From NCBI RefSeq assembly GCF_017303315.1, contig NZ_JAFKOI010000014.1, positions 38,085-102,084 on the forward strand: a DNA stretch of 64,000 nt. The letters are read 5' to 3'. The notes below the pieces were generated by a model, which did not search any database, was not told where the DNA came from, and saw nothing but the letters and a program-made list of their open reading frames with translations. Positions 25,351-35,485 of the stretch are shown here, piece after piece (position 1 is the stretch's first letter; each line of letters starts with the position of its first letter). A program made the translations under genes and the position numbers. The stretch comes from Bacillus sp. NTK071 (lineage in GTDB: Bacteria > Bacillota > Bacilli > Bacillales > Guptibacillaceae).

Positions 25351-27054
25351 ATGCTGGAAGCGAGAAAGAACCAATTCTATCTAAACGACGAACCTTTTCA
25401 GATTCTTTCAGGAGGTCTCCATTACTTCCGGGTTGTGCCTGAGTACTGGAGAGATCGTCTTCAAAAGCTGAAGGCGCTTGGATTGAATACAGTAGAGACG
25501 TATATCCCATGGAACTTTCATGAACCGAAGAAAGGTCAGTTTTATTTTAAAGGAATGGCTGACGTGGAGAGGTTCATAGATGAAGCACAGGAAATCGGAC
25601 TTTATGTGATTCTCAGACCGTCTCCTTATATTTGTGCAGAATGGGAAATGGGAGGACTTCCTTCCTGGTTGCTAAAAGAGGATGATATGGCGATTCGCTG
25701 TAGTCATCCTGCTTTTCTAACACATATAGAAGATTACTTTGCGGAACTTCTGCCAAGATTGAAGCCTTTCTTATTACAAAATGGCGGTCCGGTGATTGCC
25801 TTTCAAATTGAAAATGAGTATGGGGCGTATGGTAACGATCAAAACTACCTTGCCTTTCATAAAGAACAATATGAGAAACATGGCATTGAGACGTTTTACT
25901 TCACATCCGACGGACCAGATTTTATTAAACAAGGTTCAATGGATAACGTCGTAACGACGTTAAACTTTGGCTCAAGACCAGAAGAAGCCTTTGCAGCTCT
26001 TGAAGCGATGAAACCTGACTCTCCTAAAATGGTAGCAGAATTCTGGATTGGTTGGTTTGATCATTGGAGCGGTGAACATCATACGCGAGATGCAAAGGAT
26101 GCAGCAGTCGTGTTCCAGAAACTAATGGACATGGGTGCATCAGTTAATTTCTATATGTTCCATGGTGGAACGAATTTTGGCTTCTATAACGGTGCAAATC
26201 ATTACGAGAAATATGCCCCAACGATTACCAGCTATGACTATGATTCTCTTCTCACAGAATGGGGCGATGTGACAGATAAATACCTCGCCATGGCGGATGT
26301 GTTAAAAAGTGTTACAGACGTTTCTAAAGTAGAAACGAAAAGCTACGGAGAAGTAACGCTTACTGAGAGTGCAAGCCTATTCGATGTTATTAAAGAAGTA
26401 GGGACCAAAGTAAAGCACATCACACCGCTCAGCATGGAGAAGCTGGATCAGAACTTCGGTTACACGCTTTATCGTACAACGATAAACGACACAGGAACGT
26501 TTGAACTTGATACAACGCCAATTCGTGACAGAGCCTTCATTTATGTAAATGGAAAGCATGAAGCAACGGTATCGGTGAATGATGCTCATAAAACGATTTC
26601 GCTTTTATTTCCGAATGAGGAGAACGATTTAGAAATTCTCGTTGAGAACCTTGGTCGAGTTAATTATGGCAAGCATTTATCTGACCAGAAGGGGATTGTT
26701 AGCAATCTGTGGCTTAACAATCAGTATTGGTTTAATTGGGAAATGGTGAGCATTGAAGGAGACATGTTACCGAACACGTTCTCAGCTGGTGAGCGTTATC
26801 CTAAGTATTTGAAAGGGACATTCCGTGCGGAGTCTTGTATAGATACGTTTGTTGATCTAGAAGGATTTACGAAGGGGAATGTTTATATTAATGGTTTTAA
26901 CCTTGGCAGGTACTGGCAGACGATGGGGCCACAGCAGCGCCTTTATTTACCAGGACCACTTCTACGAGAAGGCGAGAATGAGCTGGTTGTTCTTGAATTA
27001 GAAGAACATACTGCAAGTAGCGTCACATTAACAAACGAACCTAAACTCGGATAA
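25351..27054 (+). CDS. Beta-galactosidase, glycoside hydrolase family 35
   Basis: This 567-residue enzyme has no signal peptide, so it acts on imported galactosides in the cytoplasm. The GH35 fold is shown by SGGLHYFRVVPEYWRDRLQK, TVETYIPWNFHEP and RPSPYICAEWEMGGLP. The acid/base Glu is in AFQIENEYGAYG near residue 155, and the nucleophile Glu in MVAEFWIGWFDHW near 230. It releases terminal beta-galactose. AGGAGGAG lies before the ATG. Two other galactosidase families (GH36, GH42) are encoded in the same island, so linkage preference probably differs between them. Confidence 0.93.
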   Translation: MLEARKNQFYLNDEPFQILSGGLHYFRVVPEYWRDRLQKLKALGLNTVETYIPWNFHEPKKGQFYFKGMADVERFIDEAQEIGLYVILRPSPYICAEWEMGGLPSWLLKEDDMAIRCSHPAFLTHIEDYFAELLPRLKPFLLQNGGPVIAFQIENEYGAYGNDQNYLAFHKEQYEKHGIETFYFTSDGPDFIKQGSMDNVVTTLNFGSRPEEAFAALEAMKPDSPKMVAEFWIGWFDHWSGEHHTRDAKDAAVVFQKLMDMGASVNFYMFHGGTNFGFYNGANHYEKYAPTITSYDYDSLLTEWGDVTDKYLAMADVLKSVTDVSKVETKSYGEVTLTESASLFDVIKEVGTKVKHITPLSMEKLDQNFGYTLYRTTINDTGTFELDTTPIRDRAFIYVNGKHEATVSVNDAHKTISLLFPNEENDLEILVENLGRVNYGKHLSDQKGIVSNLWLNNQYWFNWEMVSIEGDMLPNTFSAGERYPKYLKGTFRAESCIDTFVDLEGFTKGNVYINGFNLGRYWQTMGPQQRLYLPGPLLREGENELVVLELEEHTASSVTLTNEPKLG

Positions 27055-27067
27055 AGGATCGATGGCA

Positions 27068-29275
27068 ATGAGCATACTGGTTAATCAAAAACAATTTCAC
27101 CTGAAAAATGGAAAGATCAGCTACGTTTTTCACATCTTAAAAAATGGGCAGCTTGGACATCTTTATTTTGGTAAAGCGCTACGTCCAGATCGCGATTATA
27201 CTCATTTTGAGAAGTATCATAACCCGACACCTGCAAGTTGTCATACGTACGAAGATGATGCAGCCTTTTCACTTGAAACGATCAGGCAAGAGTATCCTGT
27301 GTATGGAAAAGGCGATTTTAGAGAGCCGGCATTTATGATGTCACAGGAGCAGAAACCTGTTGCGAACTTTGTTTACAAATCGCATGACATTCTAGAAGGG
27401 AAACCTGCCCTGAGTGGTCTTCCAGCTACGTATGCCGATTCATCTGAAGCAGAAACGCTGATTATTGTGCTAGAAGACGTGTACAGTGGAGTTGAGCTTC
27501 ATTTAAGCTATACGATTTTTGCGGATGAAGCGGTCATTGCTCGAAATGTTCGTGTTGTGAATTCGTCAAGCACTGCTCTTTCTGTGGACCGGATGATGTC
27601 ACTGTCAATTGATCTTCCAGATGCTGATATGAATTTGGTTCATCTGTCTGGGACTTGGTCGCGTGAACGTCATGTGAAAACACGTCCGCTTGAACAGGGA
27701 ATTCAGTCTATTTCAAGTATCCGTGGTGCTAGTTCTCATCATCATAATCCTTTCCTTGCATTGAAGGCGAAGGATGCAACTGAGCATACAGGTGAGGTGT
27801 TTGGATTCCAGTTTGTTTATAGCGGCAATTTCCTTGCACAAACAGAAGTCGATCATTATGGAGTTGCGAGGGTACAGCTTGGCATCCACCCAATTGGTTT
27901 TGAATGGAACCTTGCACCTGGTGAAGAATTTCAATCACCTGAAGCGGTGATGGTTTATTCTGATGAAGGTTTAAACGGGATGAGTCAGTCGTTTCATCAT
28001 TTGTACCGAAACCAACTGATTTCTGAGCAATGGAAGACAGCAGAACGTCCGGTTCTCATTAATAACTGGGAAGCAACGTATTTCAATTTTAATGAAGAAA
28101 AGCTCATTCACTTTGCGGAGGAAGCGAAGGAATTAGGTGTAGAATTGTTTGTTCTAGATGATGGTTGGTTTGGAAAAAGAAATGATGACCGGACCTCTCT
28201 TGGAGACTGGTTTGTAGACCGTAAAAAGCTCCCAGAAGGGATTGCATCGTTAGCTTCAAAAGTTAAACAAACTGGCCTTAAGTTCGGTTTATGGTTTGAG
28301 CCGGAAATGATTAGCGTGGATAGCGATCTTTATCGTGAGCATCCTGAGTGGGCTGTTGGAGTACCAGAAGAGCATTATACTCTTGGTCGCAATCAGCGTG
28401 TACTTGATTATACAAATTCTAATGTAGTTGATACGATTTTTGAACGGATGAGAGCGGTTATTCAAGCAACCGACCTTGACTACATCAAATGGGATATGAA
28501 TCGAAACATTACGGAGGCCTACTCTGCAGGACTAAATCACCAGGGGGAGTTCTTCCATCGGTATATCCTTGGGGTCTATGAACTTTATGAACGCTTAACA
28601 TCAGAGTTTCCAAATGTACTGTTTGAATCTTGTGCGGGTGGTGGAGGTCGCTTTGATCCAGCGCTTCTCTATTATGCACCACAGGCATGGGCAAGCGATG
28701 ACACGGATGCGGTTGAGCGCTTGAAAATTCAATATGGTACGTCAATGGCTTATCCAATCTATAGTATTGGTTCTCACGTGTCAGCTGTGCCAAATCACCA
28801 AACGCTTCGCTCAACTCCATTATCACTAAGGGCAGATGTAGCCTATTTTGGAACGTTCGGGTATGAACTCGATCCTTCAAGTTTAACGAGTGAAGAGAAA
28901 GACATTGTGAAAGAGCAAATTCGTCGATATAAATCATTTAGGCCACTTGTGCGAGACGGATCGTTTATTCGTTTGCAAAGTCCTTTTGAAGGAAATGAAA
29001 CAGCCTGGATGATTGTTTCGAATGATCGAAAGGAAGCCATTGTTGGTTGGTACAAAGCTTCAAGTACACCGAATCCTAGGACGAATCAAGTATTGAAATT
29101 AAAAGGTCTTGATCATGACTTGGCTTACCAAGTGGACAGCCGTACATATTACGGCGATGAATTAATGCAGAATGGTCTACCACTCCCTATTGAATTTAAT
29201 GGAGCGAATGAAGCATTCGCTGAGCGTGGTGGAGACTTCCAGTCGAAAGTGTTTTATTTAAAGGCTCTCTACTAA
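27068..29275 (+). CDS. Alpha-galactosidase, glycoside hydrolase family 36
   Basis: This 735-residue cytoplasmic enzyme cleaves alpha-galactose from melibiose, raffinose-type sugars or galactomannan fragments. Family motifs are NNWEATYFNFNEEKL, FVLDDGWFGKRNDD, KWDMNRNITE near residue 475 with the nucleophile Asp, and SCAGGGGRFD followed by WASDDTDAVERL near 543 with the acid/base Asp. The length is usual for bacterial GH36. AAAGGA (27053-27058) suits ATG 27068 (9 nt) better than ATG 27062 (3 nt). It follows the GH35 gene by 13 bp. Its presence shows that the importer also handles alpha-galactosides, or that these enter by another route. Confidence 0.94.
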   Translation: MSILVNQKQFHLKNGKISYVFHILKNGQLGHLYFGKALRPDRDYTHFEKYHNPTPASCHTYEDDAAFSLETIRQEYPVYGKGDFREPAFMMSQEQKPVANFVYKSHDILEGKPALSGLPATYADSSEAETLIIVLEDVYSGVELHLSYTIFADEAVIARNVRVVNSSSTALSVDRMMSLSIDLPDADMNLVHLSGTWSRERHVKTRPLEQGIQSISSIRGASSHHHNPFLALKAKDATEHTGEVFGFQFVYSGNFLAQTEVDHYGVARVQLGIHPIGFEWNLAPGEEFQSPEAVMVYSDEGLNGMSQSFHHLYRNQLISEQWKTAERPVLINNWEATYFNFNEEKLIHFAEEAKELGVELFVLDDGWFGKRNDDRTSLGDWFVDRKKLPEGIASLASKVKQTGLKFGLWFEPEMISVDSDLYREHPEWAVGVPEEHYTLGRNQRVLDYTNSNVVDTIFERMRAVIQATDLDYIKWDMNRNITEAYSAGLNHQGEFFHRYILGVYELYERLTSEFPNVLFESCAGGGGRFDPALLYYAPQAWASDDTDAVERLKIQYGTSMAYPIYSIGSHVSAVPNHQTLRSTPLSLRADVAYFGTFGYELDPSSLTSEEKDIVKEQIRRYKSFRPLVRDGSFIRLQSPFEGNETAWMIVSNDRKEAIVGWYKASSTPNPRTNQVLKLKGLDHDLAYQVDSRTYYGDELMQNGLPLPIEFNGANEAFAERGGDFQSKVFYLKALY

Positions 29276-29278
29276 GAG

Positions 29279-29449
29279 ATTGTTGCTTTTGAATCAATTC
29301 TTGAATAAAAAACCACACTTCGCTAATTGTAGCGGAAGGATGCTCGACTCCTGCGGGACTAGCGGGACAGGTGAGACCCCGCAGGAGCGTAAGCGACGAG
29401 GAGGCTCAGCGCCCGCCCCGCGGAAAGCGAGCATCCTGGAGCGGAAATT
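29279..29449. repeat. Bacillaceae G/C-rich intergenic repeat, full copy
   Basis: GGATGCTCGACTCCTGCGGG near 29339 and its complement CCGCGGAAAGCGAGCATCC at the end frame a complex inverted structure. The upstream flank (TTGTTGCTTTT...TTGAATAAAA) is also shared with a truncated copy at 63768-63905. I know this element from many Bacillaceae intergenic regions. The 73-codon ORF through it (CGTSGTGETPQERKRRGG) is a common false call. It separates the GH36 gene from the LacI regulator. Confidence 0.85.
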
Positions 29450-29524
29450 AACTCTGATAGCAATAATATCTACGAAAAGAGCCTATTTAAAAGCAGAATA
29501 AGAGAATGACAAAGGATGATGGCT

Positions 29525-30514
29525 ATGGCAACGATTAAGGATATCGCACAAAAAGTGCAATGTTCACCATCAACTGTCTCACGCGTCTTAAACTATGATG
29601 AGACGTTATCTGTTTCAGATGATACAAAAAAGCGGATTTTCGAGGTAGCAGAAGAGCTATCCTATAGTAAGAAGCGAGGGAAAAAGTCTCTCACACCGAA
29701 GATTGCCATTATTCACTGGTACACAGAAAAGGAAGAGCTGAACGACCTTTACTATATGTCCATTCGACTTGGTGTTGAGCAGCGTTGCCAGGAAGAACGA
29801 CTTGAACTCGTGAAAATTTTTAAAGATCGCTACGATGAGCTTGAGAAAGAAAACATACAGGGCATGATTGCTGTAGGGAAATTTAGTACGAATGAGATCG
29901 ATTCGCTTAGCAAAGTGACACCGAACATTGTCTTTGTCGATTATGATCCTGGTCACGAGAAATACGATTCGGTTGTGGTGGATTTTAAGAAAGCAACAGA
30001 AAAAGTGCTTGATTACTTTGTGAGCAAAGGTCATGAACGAATTGGGTATATCGGAGGAAGAGAAACGTTTCGTGACGCAAGTGCTGAAATTGTGGACGAA
30101 CGGGAATCAACGTTCCAGTCTTATATGGAGAAGCAAGGAGAAGGAAACGCATCCTACATCTATACAGGATCCTTTACAGTTGATGATGGCTACTCCCTCA
30201 TGAACAAAGCAATAGAAGAGCTTGGCGAAGAGCTTCCTACTGCTTTTTTCGTCGGAAATGACACGATTGCAATTGGGTGCTTGCGTGCCCTTCATGAAAA
30301 AGGTGTAGCAGTACCTGAACGAGTGAGTTTGATTGGCGTGAACGACATTAGCGTGTCTAAATACGTGTATCCTGCTTTAAGTACAGTGAAGGTGTACACG
30401 GAACTAATGGGTGAAACAGCAGTGGGGCTTTTGATGGAACGCTTGCTTAGACGTAAAGTTGCCAAGAAAGTCACGATGGCTACAAAGCTCAAACTAAGAA
30501 AAAGTAGTAAATAA
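29525..30514 (+). CDS. ganR: LacI-family transcriptional regulator, GanR-like
   Basis: This 329-residue repressor has the N-terminal LacI HTH (ATIKDIAQKVQCSPSTVSRVL) followed by a sugar-binding domain. The order IAIIHWYTEKEELNDLYY, IGYIGGRETFRDASAEIVDERE and VSLIGVNDISVSKYVYPALS resembles B. subtilis GanR (LacR), repressor of the galactan utilisation operon. AAAGGA (29511-29516) sets the ATG at 29525 rather than 29516 or 29519. It sits between the glycosidase genes and galK. It most likely binds the AGTAAANATTTACT sites upstream of both binding-protein genes and responds to a galactoside. Confidence 0.85.
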   Translation: MATIKDIAQKVQCSPSTVSRVLNYDETLSVSDDTKKRIFEVAEELSYSKKRGKKSLTPKIAIIHWYTEKEELNDLYYMSIRLGVEQRCQEERLELVKIFKDRYDELEKENIQGMIAVGKFSTNEIDSLSKVTPNIVFVDYDPGHEKYDSVVVDFKKATEKVLDYFVSKGHERIGYIGGRETFRDASAEIVDERESTFQSYMEKQGEGNASYIYTGSFTVDDGYSLMNKAIEELGEELPTAFFVGNDTIAIGCLRALHEKGVAVPERVSLIGVNDISVSKYVYPALSTVKVYTELMGETAVGLLMERLLRRKVAKKVTMATKLKLRKSSK

Positions 30515-30536
30515 TAGGTCAAGGTCGGTGATTGAT

Positions 30537-31715
30537 ATGAAAAAGATGTACGAACAGTTTGAGAAGGTGTTTGGAGACGGTGGGGCAATGAAAAGCTTTT
30601 TCTCACCGGGTCGCGTTAATTTAATCGGAGAGCACACGGATTATAACGGAGGACATGTGTTTCCTTGTTCATTAAGTATTGGCACCTACGCAGTCGTTCG
30701 AAAAAGAGAGGATTCATTGATTCGATTGTATTCCATGAACTTTGAGTCAAAAGGGATAATTGAAGTTGAATCAGAGAACCTCATCTATGACGAGGAGCAC
30801 GATTGGGCGAATTATCCGAAGGGTGTCGTATCCATCTTTAAGGAGAACGGCTATAGTGTGAGTGGATTTGATGTCCTTTACTATGGAAATATTCCTAACG
30901 GTGCTGGTCTTTCTTCATCAGCTTCCATTGAGCTTGCCACATCAGTACTACTGAATGAATTGAATGGTTTAGAGATCAATATGGTTGATATGGTTAAAAT
31001 GAGTCAGCGTGCTGAAAATGAATTCGTCGGTGTGAATTGCGGAATTATGGATCAGTTTGCGATTGGAATGGGGAAAGAAAATGCTGCTGTTCTTCTAGAC
31101 TGCAATACGCTTGAGTATAGCTATAGCCCGGTCCAACTGGAAAATGCTTCACTTGTGATTGCGAATACGAATAAGCGAAGAGGGCTTGCGGATTCAAAAT
31201 ACAATGAACGTCGTTCTGAATGTGAGCGCGCACTTGCTCAGCTGCAAGAACAGTTGGATATAGAAGCACTTGGTGATTTAACAATGGAAACGTTTGAAGC
31301 ACATCAGCACCTTATTACAAATCCTGTTGATCGTAAGCGCGCCAAACACGCTGTTTCTGAAAACGTGCGTACAATTGAGGCTGCGAAGAAGTTAAAGGCA
31401 GGGGACATTGAGGCATTCGGACAATTGATGAATGAATCTCATGTTTCTCTACGTGATGATTATGAAGTAACAGGAGTTGAACTTGATGCCCTCGTTGAAG
31501 CAGCTTGGTCTGAAGAAGGCGTCATTGGCTCTCGTATGACAGGTGCAGGTTTTGGAGGATGTACGATTAGTATTGTTGCGAATAAGTTTCTAGAATCGTT
31601 CCGTAAAAATACAGCAGAACTATATAAAGAGAAAACAGGACTAACGCCTGAATTCTACGTTGTTGAAATTGGCGATGGTGCAAGAGAAATTAACCAATTA
31701 AGCGAAGCACTGTAA
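30537..31715 (+). CDS. galK: Galactokinase
   Basis: This 392-residue GHMP kinase phosphorylates galactose with ATP to galactose-1-phosphate. The substrate signature GRVNLIGEHTDYNGG is near residue 25, the ATP loop PNGAGLSSSASIE near 120, and the third GHMP motif MTGAGFGGCTISIV near 335. The length equals Bacillus GalK. ATG 30537 follows an AAGGTCGG site; a GTG at 30528 is less likely. It directly follows the repressor gene and precedes galT by 25 bp, so galactose released by the three glycosidases is channelled into the Leloir pathway. Confidence 0.96.
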   Translation: MKKMYEQFEKVFGDGGAMKSFFSPGRVNLIGEHTDYNGGHVFPCSLSIGTYAVVRKREDSLIRLYSMNFESKGIIEVESENLIYDEEHDWANYPKGVVSIFKENGYSVSGFDVLYYGNIPNGAGLSSSASIELATSVLLNELNGLEINMVDMVKMSQRAENEFVGVNCGIMDQFAIGMGKENAAVLLDCNTLEYSYSPVQLENASLVIANTNKRRGLADSKYNERRSECERALAQLQEQLDIEALGDLTMETFEAHQHLITNPVDRKRAKHAVSENVRTIEAAKKLKAGDIEAFGQLMNESHVSLRDDYEVTGVELDALVEAAWSEEGVIGSRMTGAGFGGCTISIVANKFLESFRKNTAELYKEKTGLTPEFYVVEIGDGAREINQLSEAL

Positions 31716-31740
31716 AGCTAACGAGGAGGGGAGAGAAACC

Positions 31741-33264
31741 ATGACAATCGATCACGAAATTGAACGACTCCTCCACTATGCGATTAAAAGAGAAATCATT
31801 CGTGAGTGGGACGTGTCATATGCTCGAAATCAGATTCTAGATGTCCTTCAACTTACTGAGTTTCATCTAGGAAATGCTGTTAGCGATAGTCCTGAAAGTC
31901 CAGTTGAGATCCTTGAGAACATTCTTGATTGGGCTTATGAGAATGGAAGATTAGAAGAAAACACCGTTACGTACCGAGATTTGCTTGATACAAAAATTAT
32001 GGGGTGTTTAACAGAGCGACCATCGAACGTTGTTGATCGTTTCGAAACGACGTATCGTGAGGTTGGTCCAGAAGCTGCAACCGCAGCTTTCTATCAATTC
32101 TCAAAAGACGTTCATTATATTCGAACGGATCGATTTGCAAAGAATGAACACTGGCTAACGGCCACAGACTATGGGGATATGGAAATCACGATTAACCTGT
32201 CTAAACCAGAGAAAGATCCGAAAGCCATCGCCGCTGCTAAGACAGCGAAGGCAAGCGGTTATCCAGAGTGTTTGCTTTGTAAGGAAAACGTTGGATATGC
32301 AGGGCGATTAACGCATCCGGCGAGGCAGAATCTACGCCTTATTCCCGTTACACTTGAAGACAAGCAGTGGTACTTGCAGTATTCTCCATACGTCTACTAT
32401 AACGAGCATGCGATCGTGTTGTATGGTGAGCACGAGCCGATGAAAATTTCCCGTGGGACATTTGATCGTCTACTTGAATTTGTCAATAAGTTTCCGCATT
32501 ATTTCATAGGATCGAATGCTGACCTTCCAATTGTAGGGGGATCGATTCTAAGTCATGATCATTTCCAGGGAGGAAAGCATGATTTCCCTATGGCGAAAGC
32601 AGAAATCGAGCGATCTGTTCATCTTTCTTCCTATCCGAACGTTAAGGCTGGCATTGTGAATTGGCCAATGTCTGTCCTTAGGTTACAAGGTGAAAGTAGA
32701 GAAGAGCTTGGAGAACTTGCTGATGCGATCTTTAAGTTCTGGCAAGCCTACAGTGACGAAGAAGCGAATGTTCTTGCTTATACAGAAGAACCACATAACA
32801 CGATTACTCCAATTGCTCGCAGAAATGGTGAGCTATTTGAACTTGATCTCGTTCTTCGTAACAACCGTACGACAGACGAGCATCCGATGGGACTTTTCCA
32901 TCCTCACGCAGAGGTTCATCATATTAAAAAAGAAAACATCGGTTTAATTGAAGTAATGGGACTTGCAGTACTTCCGGGACGATTGAAAGAAGAACTTCAA
33001 CTTCTTGGTGACCTCCTCACTGGTGAGGAGCCTCTTAATCGAATTGCAGAAGATGAACGAATTAGTAAGCATGGTGACTGGGCTAAATCACTTCTAGAAA
33101 AGTACCCTGATCTTGAAAAAGCTACTATTGATAGAATTCTGCAAGATGAAGTTGGTCTCATCTTCTCAGATATTCTAAGTCATGCAGGTGTATTTAAGAA
33201 AGATCCTGCTGGTGAGGCTGCATTTGATCGTTTCACAGCAGCATTGAACAGCCATTTAAATTAA
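31741..33264 (+). CDS. galT: UDP-glucose--hexose-1-phosphate uridylyltransferase (Firmicutes type)
   Basis: This 507-residue enzyme belongs to the long GalT form found in Firmicutes (GalT family 2). It swaps UMP between UDP-glucose and galactose-1-phosphate. Typical blocks are CLLCKENVGYAGRLTHPARQNLR, IVGGSILSHDHFQGGKHDFP with the His cluster near residue 285, and LFHPHAEVHHIKKENIGLIEVMGLAVLPGRL split over residues 389-419. GAGGAGGGGAG precedes the ATG. It forms a pair with galK and ends at a terminator at 33327-33360. Together with galU and the two galE genes the whole Leloir route is present in the window. Confidence 0.95.
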   Translation: MTIDHEIERLLHYAIKREIIREWDVSYARNQILDVLQLTEFHLGNAVSDSPESPVEILENILDWAYENGRLEENTVTYRDLLDTKIMGCLTERPSNVVDRFETTYREVGPEAATAAFYQFSKDVHYIRTDRFAKNEHWLTATDYGDMEITINLSKPEKDPKAIAAAKTAKASGYPECLLCKENVGYAGRLTHPARQNLRLIPVTLEDKQWYLQYSPYVYYNEHAIVLYGEHEPMKISRGTFDRLLEFVNKFPHYFIGSNADLPIVGGSILSHDHFQGGKHDFPMAKAEIERSVHLSSYPNVKAGIVNWPMSVLRLQGESREELGELADAIFKFWQAYSDEEANVLAYTEEPHNTITPIARRNGELFELDLVLRNNRTTDEHPMGLFHPHAEVHHIKKENIGLIEVMGLAVLPGRLKEELQLLGDLLTGEEPLNRIAEDERISKHGDWAKSLLEKYPDLEKATIDRILQDEVGLIFSDILSHAGVFKKDPAGEAAFDRFTAALNSHLN

Positions 33265-33326
33265 TAGCTATGTTAGCTTCCATTGTTGATTTCTCAATTT
33301 TTGACTCATTAACATAGCCAAATTAA

Positions 33327-33360
33327 TAAGAGCTGGCCGTCCCTGGCTGGCTTCTTTTCT
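33327..33360 (+). terminator. Terminator after galT
   Basis: AAGAGCTGGCC pairs with GGCTGGCTTCTT through Watson-Crick and two G-U pairs, followed by TTCTCATT. Confidence 0.7.
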
Positions 33361-33409
33361 CATTGTAAAAGAACGGATAACTATTTGAGCAGTTAAAGGA
33401 GCGAGAGCG

Positions 33410-35422
33410 TTGTATATAGGTGTAGATTATTATCCAGAGCAGTGGCCGAAAGAGCGTTGGGCCGAAGATGTAAGGTTAATGAAAGAGCTTGGCGTAAACG
33501 TTGTGCGACTAGCAGAGTTTGGTTGGCAACTGATGGAGCCAGAAGAGGGCGTATATGATTTTTCACTCTATGATGAAGCGATTGAGCTGCTCACAAAGAA
33601 TGGGATACAGGTGGTGCTTGGAACACCAACTGCAACGCCGCCGGCATGGATGATCGAGAAATATCCTGAAATTCTGCCAGTTGATCAGAATGGAACAGTT
33701 ATTTCGTTTGGAGCAAGGCGTCACTATACAGTGAACAGTGAGGTATACCGTGACTTTTCAGCGAAAATCGTAGAGGAAATGGCAAAGCGCTACGGTCAGC
33801 ATGAAGGCATCATTGGCTGGCAGACAGACAATGAGTATGGACACGAGAAATCAGACCGCAGTTATGGCGATGTGGATCAAAAAGCCTTTCAGACTTGGCT
33901 AAAAGAGAAATATCAAACCCTCGATACCCTAAATGAAGCGTGGGGAACGGTTTTCTGGAGTCAAACGTACACCGCGTGGACGCAAATTCCTGTTCCGCGT
34001 AAAGTGTTCCAGGAGCATAATCCAAGCTTGCTACTGGATTTTGATCGTTTCTGCGCTCATGCGTATACAACTTATAACAAGCTTCAAACGTATCTTCTTC
34101 GTCAACATATTCGATCAGACCAGTGGATCACACATAACTTCGTTTACACTGGACAAGCGATTAACCAGTGGGATATGGCGAAAGATCTCGACTTTATTTC
34201 GTTTGATAACTATCCTGTTTGGGGTGGCTTACCTGAACCAATCGCTCCAGCTGCTATAGCGCACCAGCATGATCTCTGCCGTTCATCGAAAGACGGCAAA
34301 GGGTTCTGGGTAATGGAAGAGCTCTCAGGTGCGCAGGGGTGGAGTTCAATCGGTTACTTGCCTCGTCCAGGACATATTAAACTGTGGACATACCAGGCCA
34401 TTGCCCGTGGTGCAGAAGCGATTGTTTACTTCCGCTGGCGTGCTGCTCGTTTTGGTACAGAAGAATTCTGTCACGGTGTACTTGATCATGATGGGAAACC
34501 AAAGCGTAAGTATAGAGAGGTAAAAGAAGTCATTGATTCACTTCGTGTGTTCGGAGATGACTGGATTGATTCAAAGTATAAGGCTGATGTAGCCGTTTAT
34601 TATGATGTTGAGAATGCATGGGCGTGGGGAATTCAGCCACAAAGCAATGCCTTTGACTATAAGCGCGAATTCCTTCGCTTCTATAGCCCGGCACACCGTA
34701 TGAATGCACTGACCGATATTGTGACGAAAGAAAGCGATCTTGATGGCTATAAAGTGCTTGTTGTACCTGTTTATTTCCTAACAGATCCTAAGGTAAATGA
34801 GAAAATCACTCGCTTTGCTGAACAGGGCGGAACCGTCATCCTTTCCTACCGTGCAGGTGTGAAAGAGCAAAATAATTTCGTTGTAGAAGACACGCTTCCA
34901 GGCGCTTTACGAGAGCTTGCTGGTGTTGAAATTAACGAATATGAATCGCTTCAGCTTGGTCAGAGCAATGCTGTGGAAGGCGTTCAGGGATCCGTTTCTG
35001 GAGTGAACTCTGTTGCATCGATCTGGTGTGATTTAGTTGAGCCAACAACAGCAGAAGTTCTTGCTGAGTATCGTAGCTGTTTCTACGAGAAAACGGCAGC
35101 AATTACGAAGAATCAATTTGGTAAAGGGACGGTCTATTATGTTGGCTCCGCGCTTGAAAATGAGATGATGGATACTCTTTATTCAGATATTTTCACCGAG
35201 GCTGGTGTGACAGTTATACCTTCTAGCGGGGAAGAGGTAGAAGCGGTTACCCGTACTGCGAATGATGGCTCATTGTTCTTGAGTGTTGTTAATCATTCTA
35301 CTGAAAATAAAGGCTCACTTACATTACCTGAAGGAAAATGGGTAGATCCTGTTTCTGAAGAAACATTTACAGGTGAGATGTCGCTAGCACCGCTAGCAGC
35401 ACATGTCCTTCGTTCAAGATAA
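33410..35422 (+). CDS. Beta-galactosidase, glycoside hydrolase family 42
   Basis: This 670-residue cytoplasmic enzyme has no signal peptide. The GH42 start GVDYYPEQWPKERWAEDVR, VRLAEFGWQLMEPEEGVYDF and TPTATPPAWM are clear. The acid/base Glu lies in GWQTDNEYGH near residue 143, and the nucleophile in WVMEELSGAQGW near 303. The middle has a trimerisation domain and the C-terminus a beta domain. Many GH42 enzymes prefer galactan-derived beta-1,4 galacto-oligosaccharides (GanA in B. subtilis). The start is TTG at 33410, 9 nt after AAAGGA. It follows galT after a terminator and precedes galE copy 2. Confidence 0.94.
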   Translation: MYIGVDYYPEQWPKERWAEDVRLMKELGVNVVRLAEFGWQLMEPEEGVYDFSLYDEAIELLTKNGIQVVLGTPTATPPAWMIEKYPEILPVDQNGTVISFGARRHYTVNSEVYRDFSAKIVEEMAKRYGQHEGIIGWQTDNEYGHEKSDRSYGDVDQKAFQTWLKEKYQTLDTLNEAWGTVFWSQTYTAWTQIPVPRKVFQEHNPSLLLDFDRFCAHAYTTYNKLQTYLLRQHIRSDQWITHNFVYTGQAINQWDMAKDLDFISFDNYPVWGGLPEPIAPAAIAHQHDLCRSSKDGKGFWVMEELSGAQGWSSIGYLPRPGHIKLWTYQAIARGAEAIVYFRWRAARFGTEEFCHGVLDHDGKPKRKYREVKEVIDSLRVFGDDWIDSKYKADVAVYYDVENAWAWGIQPQSNAFDYKREFLRFYSPAHRMNALTDIVTKESDLDGYKVLVVPVYFLTDPKVNEKITRFAEQGGTVILSYRAGVKEQNNFVVEDTLPGALRELAGVEINEYESLQLGQSNAVEGVQGSVSGVNSVASIWCDLVEPTTAEVLAEYRSCFYEKTAAITKNQFGKGTVYYVGSALENEMMDTLYSDIFTEAGVTVIPSSGEEVEAVTRTANDGSLFLSVVNHSTENKGSLTLPEGKWVDPVSEETFTGEMSLAPLAAHVLRSR

Positions 35423-35485
35423 CTAGTATTTTCCGGGAAATAATGATCATTTTCGACGCTTATTTTACGAATTGGAGTGAAAAAC

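Noticed and set aside
29280..29501. 73-codon ORF (CGTSGTGETPQERKRRGG)
   Set aside because: It is a translation of the Bacillaceae intergenic repeat, a well-known false gene call.
33810..34070. Minus-strand ORF inside the GH42 gene
   Set aside because: It is antisense to a well-conserved enzyme and has no features of its own.
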